Below are positions 1-13,484 of a DNA stretch of 64,000 nt, piece after piece (position 1 is the stretch's first letter; every line of letters starts with the position of its first letter). Position numbers and translations under genes: made by a program. The stretch is from assembly GCA_958299035.1 (NCBI GenBank), contig CATQJL010000112.1:8532880-8596879 (forward strand), read 5' to 3'. The DNA is from Cylicocyclus nassatus. Its lineage: Eukaryota; Nematoda; Chromadorea; Rhabditida; Strongylidae. Below the pieces are notes generated by a model. It was not told the origin of the DNA and ran no database searches. It saw nothing but the letters and a program-made list of their open reading frames with translations.

Positions 1-772
1 CTTGAAATGCCAACCAGATAATTTCCCAGCGTATTATCTCTCCCCTTATCCCACCCCCTGCAAATCCCCGGAAAAATTGGGACCGACTGTGCAATGCATG
101 CACTAAAAAATTTTCTAAACAATGGGAAGCATAAGATTACGAAAAATGGACTTGGCTAGCTCAGCTTGGGCAAATCGACATCTTCTTTATTAATTCACAG
201 ACAAATTCTCTTTCCTCTCTATTAACAGCGAATACACTAAAGCCAAGAGTAGTAGAAGTATCAAAAATTGATCAAAAATACGTAAGTTTTTGTACAGCCC
301 TTCGGCGATAAATTTGCTACACCTCTGGTACCATCCTCAACATTTAGAACCTCCCGAACGTTTCGCAATTACGAGTGATAAATGGCGATTAGCAAGCCTG
401 GCTCTAGCCATTGGCTAGTTCTTTAAAGTGATTACTTTAAAGCTCATAAAATGCTCAATGGAACGATTTTACAAAACAAACGCCAAAGTTCTAAGTAGAC
501 AAACCTGCTTCACATTACGAATCTAATATGAAGTTTCTAGAAGATTAAATTTCTAGATTTTATCCTGGAATTACTTGCATCTATATAAATAGCATACATG
601 TATATGTTTTGAATTGAACACGTTGTTCTGGACAATTGCAAAAAAAAACCAGAAAATGCTAGAAGCGGTGCATCAATGTATTGGAAGTTGCAACTCTTAT
701 TTCGCTTTTTTTCGTCTATCAAGGTGGTATAGGAATTACCCATTATTTTTTGGAATTTTATGATTTTTCAAA

Positions 773-826
773 ATGAGTAGGACAGGTGTGACAGTTGGTA
801 GAAGTGCATTAGAATCATTTTTTCAG
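773..826 (+). CDS. Possible initial coding exon, gene unknown
   Basis: ATG opens 18 codons (MSRTGVTVGRSALESFFQ) ending at a near-ideal donor, CAG|GTAAGTGG. The codons look ordinary and the context is AAAATG. No convincing second exon was found to the right on the + strand, so the next exon would lie far off, or this is chance. I do not recognise the peptide. Confidence 0.25.
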
Positions 827-882
827 GTAAGTGGTAACCGGACAAATCGGATATCAGCCCTTCTTATATTGAAAGTGATAGG

Positions 883-1100
883 AAGGTCTTAGCAAACACA
901 TTTTCCATGTGATAGCTTTACAGGTTCATTTGTAAGTGAGAAATTAACCTCAAAACTTTCCCGGACCGAAATCTTTCCAAGTGGACCAATCAGCGTCGTC
1001 GAGTACGGTAGGGGATACGGCCTGGACCAAAGTTCAAACTTAAATTGTAACGAATGAACCATACGAGTTGCCGCCTGGGCAGTGGCTTAGCTAAGGTATC
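883..1100. mobile_element. Foldback MITE family C, copy 1 (degenerate)
   Basis: Inverted arms share the family core (GTTCATTTGTAAGTGAGAAA, inverted as AATTGTAACGAATGAACC) around a central ATACGGCCTGGACC stem; outer motifs are GGTCTTAGC and GCTAAGGTATC. No coding capacity. Confidence 0.55.
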
Positions 1101-1914
1101 TCAACCAGTCAAAGAGAAACTGAAGTACCTGAATTTATCAGCACATCACTTTTAAAAAAATTTCCTAGAAATTTGTTCTTTGAATTTTGCTACTTTTACA
1201 TTTTCTTCGACAATGAATTACATTCGTTTGCCGACTTGCTTGCCAACCTAGTTACCAAACCACGTCATTTCTATTTCACTTTGAGTATGTGATGAAACCG
1301 GAATTTTTGGCAAAAGCAATGATGAATTTTCTTCCAAAAAACGAATGGGAGAATTTTTCAATAATCAATTTTTCAACTTATGTTCTATTCCCGAAAAAGG
1401 TTTTTGTTCCTATGGAATTTTTCTATGACATCTAACCTCCCCCCCCCCCCTCACCCATGATTCCGATGGAACCATGCACTATTGCCAATTCCCGCGTGTC
1501 ATAGTGTTCATGCGCGACTACTAGTCTATTAGTTTTCCAACATGTCCCCGTCGAGCTTTTTTATCAACAGTCAATGTTGTCACCCACTTTCTAATATATT
1601 GTATCAAACTGTTTGCTTAAAAAAAGTTTTTTACTGAGAAATTTCATGAAATGCAGACAATTTTTCTGATAAATGTTAATTACTCATAGCAAAAAATAAC
1701 CGTTTGTGCAAGTTTCCCGTTTCACCTTTCCTATACATTCCGCTGACCTGTCGTGCTGACGATGTTTGGACATCTTCGTGCAACAGATACAAAGAAAAGT
1801 TATATATTGATAATCTTAGTCTTTCCCTTCTGAGAAAAATCATGTTTTGCAAAATAATTACCAGCTTTATAAACTAAATTCCCGTTTCATTAAACCTCAA
1901 AAAGCATTGAAGAA

Positions 1915-1983
1915 GTAACTTTTCAGTACAGCGGCCTGAATTATGACCTTATCGGTAAATCAGGCGCTGTACTGAAAAGTTAA
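1915..1983. repeat. Roughly 66-nt hairpin
   Basis: AACTTTTCAGTACAGC pairs with GCTGTACTGAAAAGTT, and after a one-base bulge GCCTGA pairs with TCAGGC, leaving a 20-nt loop. Size and shape are like a miRNA precursor or a tiny MITE; the sequence alone cannot decide. Confidence 0.5.
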
Positions 1984-3382
1984 TTTGCTGGTCGCTATTC
2001 TACAATTTGTGGACTATGAATGATATCGAAGAACTTACAAATATGACAAAAAATATGAACCGAAATAATGATGTTGATATGAGTTCATGAAATAGAGTTA
2101 CAACTCTATACCGAGTGATTTCCCGTAGACAAAAATTTTATACCTCCCGTGAAATACGACAATGAAAAAAACGGAAGTTTTAGTGACTTTTTGCGCAAAC
2201 GTTAGATAATAGGGAGCTGATGCTGGACGAATTGCGAGTGGTAAACTTGAGAAAAAAGAGGAGGAAAACTTTTCAAAGACTTTAGTTGATTTGCAATAGT
2301 ATTTTTAACGCAGAGGGAACGGAACGCTTATCTTGAACGTTTGAGATAAGAAGCAATGAATGTTCCCGCTAATTTTCAAATTTCGGGACGTATATTTAAC
2401 CATCGAGAAGAAAGTTTGCAAAATCGCCCTGAGTGTAAATATGTAATGGTTATGTTTTACAAAAGAAAAGTTCCAAAATCTGTTTTCTTCGGTCCACATA
2501 TTGCCTAAAATTTGAGGCTGTGATATGTTTTGAAACAAAAATAGAACTATATGCTTTGAACGGGAAAATGAAATACTAGATTTATTGATAAGTTCCCTGA
2601 ACTTTTTCCACAACAAACAATTCAGCATTCAGAACAAGTTGTCAAATTTTTTCTCGCAAAACCAGTAGATCCAAATCGTTACTAGAATTATTGGCGTTTG
2701 TGTGAATGATCAAAAGTCAAACCAACAGTATTCGAGTGTAGCCAAAACCAGTAATTTCGTAATCTCTAAGTCGGTAAGAGATGAGAAGACCATCTTAAGA
2801 AATTTCCACTAAGAAGAGAGTTATTCTAATAAAAGTGGTTTGGGATGATAGATACTTTGAGTACCATATAACATGGTGACAAATAGGCGGCAATTTACAA
2901 TATATTATACTATTCCATTTTATCTATTTTTAATTCTATTGTCTATTTTTAATCTATTCTAATTGTACGTACTGGAAGCCCTTCACTAAATATTCCTGAC
3001 GCTTACTTTTACAGCACAATTTGAATTTCAGAGTATAGAGATCCGAATGGTTTGATTTAAATCGTTTGGATCTGCTATACTTTGAAACTAGCTGATAGCC
3101 ACATGCCAAGAGCTTATCTAGCGAAACTGGTGAACCAGTAATCTCAAAGGTCTAGCAGACGCGTCGCTGCGGGACCCGCTCGGTTTCCTGCCATTTGATG
3201 ATTTTTGGATGCACCTTATGTTTCATAATATATTAGATCCCACATGCACTGCCTTCTCAATAGCACCATTCAGATGTCTTTGCTACTTGAAAAAAAAAAC
3301 TGGGTGATTCCTTTGGCCTGCATCCAGGAATTTTTACATCTTGTTAGTAGAGTTGATCATCTGATACTTTTTTTAGTAATAA

Positions 3383-3598
3383 AAGAGTTAACTAAGTTAT
3401 TGCTCAAGCGGTAGCTACGACTGAATCCCAACAGAGAAATCAGCTCTTCAGTCCATACCGTACTCTTTTCAAGTGAACCAATCAGCGTCTAAGAGTACTG
3501 TAGAAAGTACGGTCTGGACTTGTTTCAAGGTTAGCGTTTTTCGTCCACGAATGAATAATATAAGTTGCTGCTTGAGCATTGACTTAATTAGGGTTTCC
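3383..3598. mobile_element. Foldback MITE family C, copy 2
   Basis: Arms contain GCTCAAGCGGTAGC and its inverse near 3565, with central AGTACGGTCTGGAC. The segment ACCAATCAGCG is shared with copy 1, and copy 6 has its inverse. Confidence 0.6.
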
Positions 3599-4229
3599 TA
3601 TCTTACCCATGTAGGAATTCCAGTTACCCAAATTTGCTTAGATGCCAATCCCTCGCAATTGTATTATGAAAAGGGACTGCGAACGAGGTATCAAGCCCCA
3701 TAACTACTTCCGAAGCAGTGACAGATTATCCACATTTTGTGTTCCAATACATTGAGTAAATAAAGCGCGGAGAGAGCTTGAAATTACAGAGTGCTTAAAA
3801 AAGAAAACGAATGCATGTAGCGAACATTGTGACCTTTTTTCCAAATGCACTTGGTAGAAATCCATTACCGATTCTATTTATTTTGATGGATATAGGTTTT
3901 TTAAGCTTGTGGAAAATTTGTAACGATAGCATGCAGTCATAAGAGTCGATATGACTGTAAAATGGTGAGCCTTGGAGAGAAGAAGAGGAATAAAAATTTT
4001 GAAGTCTTATTTTTGTGATAGAAATATTTTTCTGCACCTTCATCCCTCCCCTCCCGTTCCACTAATTGATAAAAGATAAATTGTATGTATTGCATTTTCA
4101 ATCCGTTTCGTTCCTTCCCTTAGACGAAGTTTGACTTGATTACTAGGTCTTCCCCGGAACTCCTCCGTAAGGACGGAAGACGCAGCAATAAAAAGTTGAT
4201 ATTTAGCAAATTTTTCATGTTATGGTTAA

Positions 4230-4345
4230 TTACAATACTAAGAAATGAAATGAAATGAAGAATTTAAAGAAATTAAAAAAATGAAGAAATGGAGAAACAA
4301 AGAAATTAAAAAATTAAATTAAAATTAAGGAATGAAGCATCAAAA
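4230..4345. repeat. Low-complexity AAATGA/AAATTA tract
   Basis: Imperfect purine-rich repetition of GAAATGAAATGAA and AAATTAAAAAATTAAATT units with no coding potential. Confidence 0.6.
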
Positions 4346-6224
4346 GAGTAACCAGGAGGAGAAAATCGAGATAAAAAAGAATTCTGAACATGAATTACTT
4401 AAGATTCATAGTCTTATATAACAGAAACGTAGTTAAATAACTTGATTTCTGGATTTCACATTTTTATAACATGTTGCAAGATATTCCGATTTCCTTCTCT
4501 TTTTCCAAACATTTTCTAGATTTCATTTGCTAAATTCTTTTTTTCTGCTCTTGGGGAATTTTTATGTAAATTGCAATTGCCCCCTCTCTCCTTCCTCCTT
4601 CCCCAAGTCCGTCCAAATTTCCCAAATCCACATCACATCACCATCAGAACTAGAATTATTACCTTTCGTCACTGTTTCCGAACAAATGACTCTAGTCCCT
4701 CGAGTCTCATAAATCCTACTCGGCTAACGAGGCTAAGAATTGCCAATGAGAGCTTTTAGCCCTCCATCATGAGACGATTTGCATCACTGTACAGTTCCAA
4801 AGGACTGTCATTGTCATTGTACAATAAAAAGTCGGGAATTTTCGTTGATGGATAGCTATAGATTGCATGAAGATAATTTCGAAACGAGAATTCCAGGAAT
4901 TTCACTTTTTGCTTTTGTAAATGTGTGCAGACAGATGATGAAACAAATGATTTGTATGTTCATAGGATCGCGAGACATTCATTCACCTCGTCATCGATAA
5001 TTCGTGGTTGTTCATTTTTTGTGTGAAAGAGTTCTCTACAGAATTCTCACTGTAAATCGAAGAGAAAAGTTAAGGTAAGAAGAGGGTAGTCAGAAAATTG
5101 CTCAATATCTCTTTCTTGTAAGAACAGAGCGGATTCTATTGTAAAGCCTAGCAAATAAAACAGAAATATTATTTGTAAGAAAACAGAAAAATAGAAATGA
5201 GAATGAAAATGCAAAAATTTTTTTGCAACAAGATTTTCGCTGACTGAATAGGACGACTACTCTGAAAATTTCTTTATTTCTATTTTTCGCAGTAAAAAAG
5301 CCAAGACTTCATTTAAGACCCAAGCAATTGTTGCAACATCTCGATATGGTGCAGATTTTACAAACCGTTGACCTTTCATATATTTTGTTATGAAATTATC
5401 TAGATATATTTTCTGTTTAGTTGATGCGAATTAGCTAATTTTTTATGGTAAGAAAGAATTTTCAGCTATTTTCCAGAACATGGATTTTGCAGTAAGTTTA
5501 GAGTGAACGAAAGGAAACAAACTAGAAAATAAAAAAATACATAGAATACAGTTAGAGGCTTTCACTAGTAAAAATAATAAAATATACAGAATACAATTAG
5601 GGCCTTTTACACTTAAAAGAAAATTTTTCTAAAACTCTTTCATTTGCTAAACCTCATTCTCTTTCTCATCTGCAAAAGTTTATTAACTTTTTTGTTACAT
5701 TTTTCGTCTCATTAAAGGAGGAAAATTCATCAAGATTAAAAGTGCATAAATAAGATAGTAAGACCGGCAGACTTAGAATTAGGCGTTGAGAAAAAACTGA
5801 GCAAGAGGAAGTTTCTAGAAAACTTTTGTAATTTCATTTTGCCAATGAGACTGTGTTCACTGTAAGTTCCCATTCAAAATGTGGGAAGAATTAGGAGAAG
5901 TTTCAATAAAATTGAGAAAAATTGAGTAATCATGATGAATGGAATGAAAGGAATGTGCGTTTTCGAAGTGAAATTTGCGGGAAATTTTCCTAGAATTTCC
6001 CACAGTGGAAGCATTGAAGTGGAAAGTAGAGTTCGAAGTGGAAGGTAAAATCGAAAGCAATTTACATGTAATCATCGACGGAAGAGTGCATAACAACTAG
6101 CATATGCTGAAGGAAATTCTGGAAAAAGGAAAGACAAGGAAGCTAAAAAAAAATTCAAGAATTGGAGGAAAAATCGAAAGAAATGAGATAGGAAATTTGA
6201 GAAAACGGAAAAAAAAGAACTTAC

Positions 6225-6912
6225 TCCGCATTGTGTTTTCTGATTGAGGTGATGTTCAGCCAAGGAGATGGTGGATTCTAGTAGATTGGGTGGGTGGGTA
6301 TAAGAGGGGGTGAAAATTTTTCGAGGGGGTAGAAAACGGGCGGGAAAACACACGAGGGGGCCGCTGCGTCACCGGAGAGTGTGTTGTGTGTGTGGTGTGT
6401 GCTGATGCTGATGCCGATGAAGAGGCTGGACCGGGGCTGGGGCTGGCTGGATGGCGCCCGTTGCTCCTGCTAATTATAAAAGGTACATAAAAGTCTCGAA
6501 AGTACCCATAAACAACAGAAATAGCCGGGTAAACAAGTAGCGTAACCATAGGGACCGAGATCTAAGAGATTCTTATGCTTTTACCCGAGAAAATTGCATA
6601 AAATCACTTACCAAAGATGGTAGATCAAACTGGCCGCAGTGAAGCGACACAGCCGAACTTCCGAGTTCCTCTAGCTGTTGAATTCCAGCCCCTATATTCC
6701 AATCCCTAGGGTCCCTGACGTCACCCGCTTCTCTCCTTCTTTCCACAGGGGCCGCCCGACTTCTCCTTCTCTTTCGGATGTTTTTTCCTAATCCGATACC
6801 CCCTCCTCTTCTTTTCGTCGACAATATTGGCTTGCCTTACCACACACACAACCAGCAAGAACCCTAAAAAGGATATATAAGAAGTAGATAACACATGTAG
6901 ACATGGAGACAC
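6225..6912 (-). promoter_or_regulatory. Promoter/5'-exon-like block
   Basis: A locally GC-rich stretch in AT-rich surroundings. On the minus strand it has a palindromic CRE-like TGACGTCA (6716-6723), an exon-like stretch ending at CTTTG|GTAAGTG (donor after 6612), a 142-nt intron-like gap ending TATAATTAG, and a second exon-like stretch 6225-6469 ending ATGCGGA|GTAAGTTC with its ATG at 6231. One frame upstream of 6612 is basic (KNIRKRRRSRAAPVERRREA). This looks like the 5' end of a minus-strand gene, but no coding exon could be tied to it between 1 and 6200. Confidence 0.3.
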
Positions 6913-9053
6913 ATTGTTACACTTTCGAGGATAACTACTCGTTCGAGCAGAAAATTGCCATCATCAAGGAAAAATGTTTCACGGAAAAAAGAATCTCTTT
7001 CGAAGAAAAATAACGGCGGATAAGAATCTGTGCAGAGATTGAGAGAACTAGTAGAAATGTTGCCTAGAAACTTCGTGAGAATGTGGCAGACAATTTTTTG
7101 TTTCTATTGTGAAATCTTAGAAGCCTGAGATGCCTAGCGTATCTTTTTTCCAAGGCTTCAATTTACCATTGTCAACACATATATGGATTGCACAGCACCA
7201 CCAAAATAAGGAAGACAAATTTGGAGAATAAAAATTTGGTATCTGGATCAGACTGCCGCAGATGTAAATTTGTAGTGGTAATTTCAGAAATGAGTATAAA
7301 CGAGAGAATTGAGGTTGATGTAAGTGCGAAAAAAGTATAATCTGTTTTTTAAGTACTATAGCGAACTACTATTATACCTACTCGGATTTCTAGGATTGGC
7401 AATTATCAAAAAAAAAATTCAGCGGGGGGAGGAGGGAGGGGAAAAGCTAGCTGCAGAAACCTAGATTCTTCACAATAGTGAAATTTTTGAAAAATGAAAA
7501 GGCGTAGTTCGCAGTTCTTCAAAATTCATCAATGTGTTCCAAAATTAAAATTATAGACGAAATACACTATGACTAACTCAGGACGACTTTCCGAATTCAG
7601 CGATTTTATTGGAAATTCTAAAATAGAATTTGTTTTCCTTCATGGTTAGAATATTTCCATGTTTTTCTTCGGAGTTTTCTCCTTGCAGCTCGCAATTCAA
7701 AATAATCTTATCTGTATTACACTAACTGAGGAGTTCCACTGAGACTTTAAGTCAAATCTCTGTCTAACTAAAAGGTAGAAGTAAAGGTTAAAAACTCCTT
7801 CAAAATTCAAAAAATTGATTTTAAATTTCAAAGCTTTATAGCAAACTACAATATATACCTCTAGCTAGTTCTATTCACAACATCCCACTACTTCAAATCA
7901 AATTCGTATCTCAAAGCTAGAGTGACATTGATCGAAAAATGTATTGTGGAATGTGTGTTATTCGAAACATTTCTCATCGGGAGCTGTACAAACATTTCAG
8001 ATAATATCACAAGGGTTTTTGGATCGATCATGGAACCAGCAAACTTTGTAGACTTCGAGGAGCAAGCAAGAAAATTCTGCAATAATTCTTGGAGTTTAAA
8101 AGTTTTTGAGCCCTTCCAGTTGCTAGGATTTTTGCAGAGGTTAGAAAGTAGACTAGCAACTCGAAAAAAATTTTGAGAATATTAATTTTTCACTGAGAGC
8201 AAAGCAAAGATTGTTTAAAAAATTGCATTAAACCTGGAATAATTTTTGAGTCACTTGCAAAGATTCAAGCTGAAAAACAGCTCAAAGAATTTGAGGCAAA
8301 AAAAAATTCAATTTCATATTTAGAAGTAGTTAATGAACATGAAAATCAAATGTATTGAACATCGACTTTTCGCGTCACAGAAGATAAACAATCTACGTCT
8401 GCAGAAAATTGTTGTCGCAGCTGCTTATCTGCCAGAAAATCAAATTCCAGATTACAAATACAAAAATAAATCAATTTTTGCTAGAGCAGGCTAAAACTAC
8501 TTTGATAAAGCATTGTCATGCAAAAATGAGTTTACACACAGCATTCAAGGGTCCAATTCTCGCTAAAAAGAGGCTTAGAATAGATAGTCGCTGAAGAGCA
8601 CGTAACGTCATCCCATTGAGGTGAAGAGTGGAAAAAAGTGGAAATTCTTCAGGAAATTACAGCGTTGAGTGCAGAGTCACGCGCATTGAGATGCCCCAAA
8701 TGGGGCTGATTTTCGCGTGAGGAGAAATTTTCAAAATTTTTAGGCTTTTTAGACAAGGTCGGAAGTTCCGCAGAGAAAGTCAGAGTTGCAAAATCTCAGC
8801 GGACATTAGTCTACAAATGGACCTTGCGGAAAGACAAATAAGGAAGTTGGATTAAAATGTTGGTCTACAAAGAAGCCAAAATAAAGAATAATGTGTCAGA
8901 ATTTTACAAAATCGAAAATTTCGCTAAAGTGTAATTATTTTTTGCGAAACTTTAGCAGAGCGGTAGAAGCCCCTGCAGGTATGTATTCATTCTACCAAAA
9001 ATCTTACACAATGCCTCCCGGAATTTTTTCTGTGTAAGCGATGGTGGTATACC

Positions 9054-9205
9054 CTTCGATTCAATTGGATTGGCGGCTGGAAGGCGGGGCTTCGTGACTT
9101 AATTAAGCCTAGAGAACGGTCAGAGAGAACGTTCGCAAGAGAGACGCAGACTATTCGCGGGCGCGAGCAGTCGCCTTCCAGTTGCCAACCTCGTTAAATC
9201 GAAAG
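9054..9205. mobile_element. MITE family A, copy 1
   Basis: It is 152 bp, starting CTTCGATTCAATTGGATTGG and ending TTGCCAACCTCGTTAAATCG. It shares the interior GGCGGCTGGAAGGCGGGGCT and AGAGAGACGCAGACT with the copy at 38198. GC-rich, no coding capacity. Confidence 0.65.
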
Positions 9206-10359
9206 GTGCACTAATTTCGAAAAAAACTCACTTCGAAACAAAATCAAAAAAATTCTCTTTCCCAGCAACAAATGCACTAGCAAAACGACCGTCAAAAGTC
9301 CCACTTTTCTATGCCAGAAATTTTTTTTGCCGAATGAAAAATGGGAGGAATTTTTCAAAAGTTTCCTATGCATTTCCGAGCTCTCTGAGCATTTTCCAAG
9401 GTTATTCATGGGTTAGCCCACATCCCAGTAGGGAATTTCAGCTGCAAATCCATCAAGCAGTTTTTTGTCAAAAGCTGTAGGGGATGGATATTTGCACAGC
9501 AGACTAGCGTTGGAGAGAATGGAGCAGAAAAGGTTTCTTTTTGTGATTTTAGTGGGTTTTCTTTTAAATATAGTAACTTCCGAAATTAATGTATTATTTG
9601 ATGACGTAGTAGTCTATCATGAAAACATACTTTTGATTCCTTTTCAATAGATTTGAGAGCATTCTTGTCATTCTATCGGAATAAAATTCGATACTACTCT
9701 TTTCACATGCTAAAAATGTTATAAAAAAGGAAATTTTTGCCACAATCAATAATCCGATGTCCTATATTCAATATCTACCATTCATGCTAGAACTGCCATT
9801 TCTGTCCGTAACGAGAATTTACCAAATTTGCCACCATAAAGGGCAAATGTGTACCCGATGGATTAGAGCCCTAAAGCTGATAGGAAAATTCGTTGCACTC
9901 ATTTACTTTGCGTTTTGACAGGGTGGGATGGATGTATGAATTTGCGATACCGATAAAAACAAGTAAAAATTTCAAAAAATGCTAATCTTTATTGAAAATG
10001 AATTGTAGCTCAATTAAACAGTGGATTAAATTAAATAACAAAGAAGAAATATAATATGGCAAAATTTCATGAATATGAATTAAAGATTTGCATTCGCAGT
10101 AACGAGGATCAAAAATTGATTTCGGCAACTTCACAAGCAGATTTTTTGTGCAAAATTTCCATGAGATTTGGCTTGTCATTAAAAATTGAATGAGAGAACT
10201 AGACAGCGTGAAGCTCTGAAAGTTTGATATTCCCATACAATGTTTGGAATACATAGATCGCTTCGGGTGAGTACGCGTCATGAGCATAAAATAACCACTT
10301 TTTTCTTTTTTCTTGATCAAGTTTGTGAGTGAAAAGAGATTGGCATAAACAAGTCAGTG

Positions 10360-11210
10360 GCGGGGCCCCACAAATTTTCGAAAAAAAGCTTCATCCCTTG
10401 AATCAAGGAGTGTGACATTAGCCCATCGCAACCCCGCAATCTTATAATTCTGGAAAAGAAGAACACCCGTGTCGCCGCTCCGCCATGCGAGCGCCCTAAA
10501 GTAGGAGATCGGGAGCACTGATTGCACCCGCGCTATCTGGCGAAGATTACGGTACTTTCTCACGCTTGCCGCAATCGCCTCCGGACCTCTCCTTGCCTTG
10601 GCACGTTGCCAGCCGAAAGGCTATATATAGCGGCGACGCCTCATTTTAGCGTCTGTTCGTTTTCCTCAATCGATAATTTTGTCTTGTGTTTCCTATTGCG
10701 CTCCTGCTTGACAGTTCAGCTTCCGCCTTTCGATTTCACTTTTGCAGTAGAGGTCGAGCGTATCGGAATTCAAATTAGAGTGGAGTTCATGTCGGATTTG
10801 GGGATGATTTTGGACAAGCCATTGGAGCTTTAGCGATCTAAAATATCAAGATCCTACGGACCTTCGGAGCGAAGGGGCTCTCGTGCCTGACATCCGGCGA
10901 GCTTGGCGAATCTGTATAGGAGAAGCCTCGGAAGCACATTTGTTCCTTGTGTTTATAGAAGCACACCATCTGTACTCGGGATGGGGCACCCTGTTCCGTG
11001 CAGGAGTTCTATTTTGGTTGGTACATAGCTTGTTATTTTAGCTTAGTGTTTACCTGTTTTATTTGTGTTACAAGAATGAACTGCTAGTTTATTTTCTTTT
11101 CTTAATCACAAGGTTGAGTTTATACTAGATGCGTTGTAAGAGATAAGCGGTCGTGCGCTTAGGTTTCTCGAGTAACATCTAGGTACTGTGGGCCCACAGA
11201 GCCACCACAT
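10360..11210 (+). promoter_or_regulatory. GC-rich island with TATA box (promoter or old solo LTR)
   Basis: CTATATATAG at 10621-10630 sits in a GC-rich block with an initiator-like segment 25-40 nt downstream (CATTTTAGCGTCTGTTCG). The 14-nt palindrome CTGTGGGCCCACAG ends the block near 11195. The layout resembles U3-R-U5 of a retrotransposon LTR as much as a gene promoter. No TG...CA pair with a target duplication was found and no pol reading frame lies nearby. A 103-codon + strand frame spans the TATA box and is unlikely to be translated. Confidence 0.3.
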
Positions 11211-13484
11211 CCCAAAAATAGTTTGAAGTTAACTTGAATCTTCAAATTTTGGAGAGATATCCCAAATATTTAGCAAACTTCAACTGCCTTGGTATTTTCT
11301 CGCGAATCCGCATTTTCATCTTTATCTCGTATAAATCAAGCTAGACATGCCAAAGTGAAACTAAAGAATGGAACAGGCTATTATATCAAGCAATAATTCC
11401 ATGAAATAAGTCTAAATGTGCAACTATGTCTAATCTCAGGCATTTATACAAAGTCAGAGATTACAATAATAAACTATAGAAGAAACCGTGCTTAATGGCA
11501 AGCCATAAAAATCGGAAGTGGACGAGACTTCCAAAGATACAATGTGGTCATTTTATTGGATTCGTTCCATATGCACTGCGTAAAGTGCAACTATAATGCT
11601 CTAGTAATGACTGAACATTTACTAAGAAAAGGCTGTACAAGTTTTGTAAAGTTTAATGAGGAAAAAAGCATATCTTTATCATAAATCTTTCAACTAATAA
11701 AGTTTTTTTGGTATTCTGTTTGTCTCTTAACAAGAAACATCAATGTCTTAAAACTGGAGCGTTTTGTTTTGGTTTTTTACAAATTACAAAATCCCCGTGT
11801 TCGAGACTTGTTGGTATTATGCTTAGTTGAATTTGCTTTTTTTCCTTTTTCAAAGGTGCACCATGAGTGTAATTGAAAATAAAATCAAAAATAAATAAAA
11901 AAAATCTCAATAGTCGTACACCAATGTATTACACGTCCTTTGTTAAAGTATTAACAAGGAGGACTGTCCGAGAAAAGATATTCACTAAGGTAAGAGGAAA
12001 ATAACATTTTGTTCCAGAAAATCCTATGAGTGAAAAACAGCTCGCTGCCTGTGAGAGAGAAACGATCAGAGCTCAAAATAGAATTAATAACTCAAAATAC
12101 GCTAATGACAACTCATTTTTCCAGAATTTTCACCATAGCTTACAGTCCCATCGAAGCTAATCATGATACTCAAAAATCAAAGCAGTTGTGAGCATATAGC
12201 CGAAGACCGAGGCTGGAAAAGTTGCAAACAAAAAAATTGCTGACAATCTGGCAAAAAGCCGAAAAGTGAGCGAGCTGTGGGCGTTTTATTTACGCCCCAA
12301 CTGGTAGCATACGTAAGCTGGATGAAAAAAAATGCCAATAAAGGCCTCGTGTGACAATCAGGCATTGCCAACCAGTTCAAAAAAAAAAATGCAAAAACGA
12401 ATTTTCAAATTCAATCATGCAGCCCTTAGTACTATTATGAGTAGCAATATGAATCATTTACCCTGATTCACTCAGAAAGAAAGACCCAAGCATCTCACCT
12501 AAACACTGGCAAAGGCACAGACAACTCGTTGCAGATCTAATTTTGCTCATATGTGACCAAACTCTGTTATGTAATTTCGCCTCTGCTGTCCTCGAAATAC
12601 CTCGTATGTGGTGAAAACGGAATTTATGGAGCACAGCACACTTCATCCATTTATTTCCGGCTGACTTAAGCCCCAAACTCGCACAGCAACAAATTGGAAA
12701 AGCCTTGGGCCAGGATGAAATGGATGTGGAAGTGTAAGTGATGCTGAGGACCACATTTTGGCCGCCTTTCGGGGATATAAATGAGCAGAGGGATAAAAAA
12801 GAAAGTGAAGCCATGCGAGGATCCTTGTAAAAATGAATGCTACCTAGTTATGTACATATATATAGTCCTTAGTCTCTACAAGTTTTTCTTGACTTTCAAA
12901 GCGAAGAAAAACTTATGAATAGCCATTTTTCCTTAAGGCTTAAACAAAAGCATGCTGAAAATATAAAAAGGTGAAAAGCATCATTTGACTAACGGAAATT
13001 GGACTCTAACAATCGAAGATTGAATAGATCAAACCCAAAAACCTTCCTTACAGAGCCTGTCGCTTTCATAGGCAAAGAATAAGTCTGCAGAAACTCGAAG
13101 AGCTGCTAAATGCTGAATTGGATGCTTACTATGAGATAAATCACTATGTATGCACTTGATTTAGATTTATGATGAACAGCTGCATTTCTAGGAGTTCGGC
13201 AACGTAAACAAACTTTCCTGCCTGCACACGAGCTCAAAGGTAGATCAGGAGCTTTAATCAACCAAAACACAAGTCTCTAAAGTAGAGGAGTATAGCTCAA
13301 TCAAATATAGTGACAATCTTCACTCAAACTATTAGGGTGATCCAAAAGCAACCACCTTTTTTCACCTAATTTTTCAAACAGTTTTAGAGTTTTTTTCATG
13401 ATTTTAAAACAACCAGCAATTTGAATGATTTTGTATAAAGTGACTCGCAGGTTAGCCTGACAGCATATGCCTTGGACATTGCCT

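Larger units (their letters stand above)
1101..6224. other. No gene recognised
   Basis: AT-rich DNA apart from the hairpin at 1915, the family C MITE at 3383 and the low-complexity tract at 4230. A C-run of about 12 lies near 1440. Short open frames here lack coding character. Confidence 0.5.
6913..13484. other. No gene recognised outside the noted island and MITE
   Basis: Contains the family A MITE (9054) and TATA-bearing island (10360). Overlapping + and - frames at 7888-8176 and a minus frame at 12458-12814 (118 codons) have no recognisable motif. A lone mariner-like end, TTAGGGTGATCCAAAAGC, lies at 13332. Confidence 0.5.

Noticed and set aside
12458..12814. 118-codon minus-strand frame
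   Set aside because: It has no recognisable domain, Ser/Cys-rich composition of non-coding type, and no supporting splice pattern.
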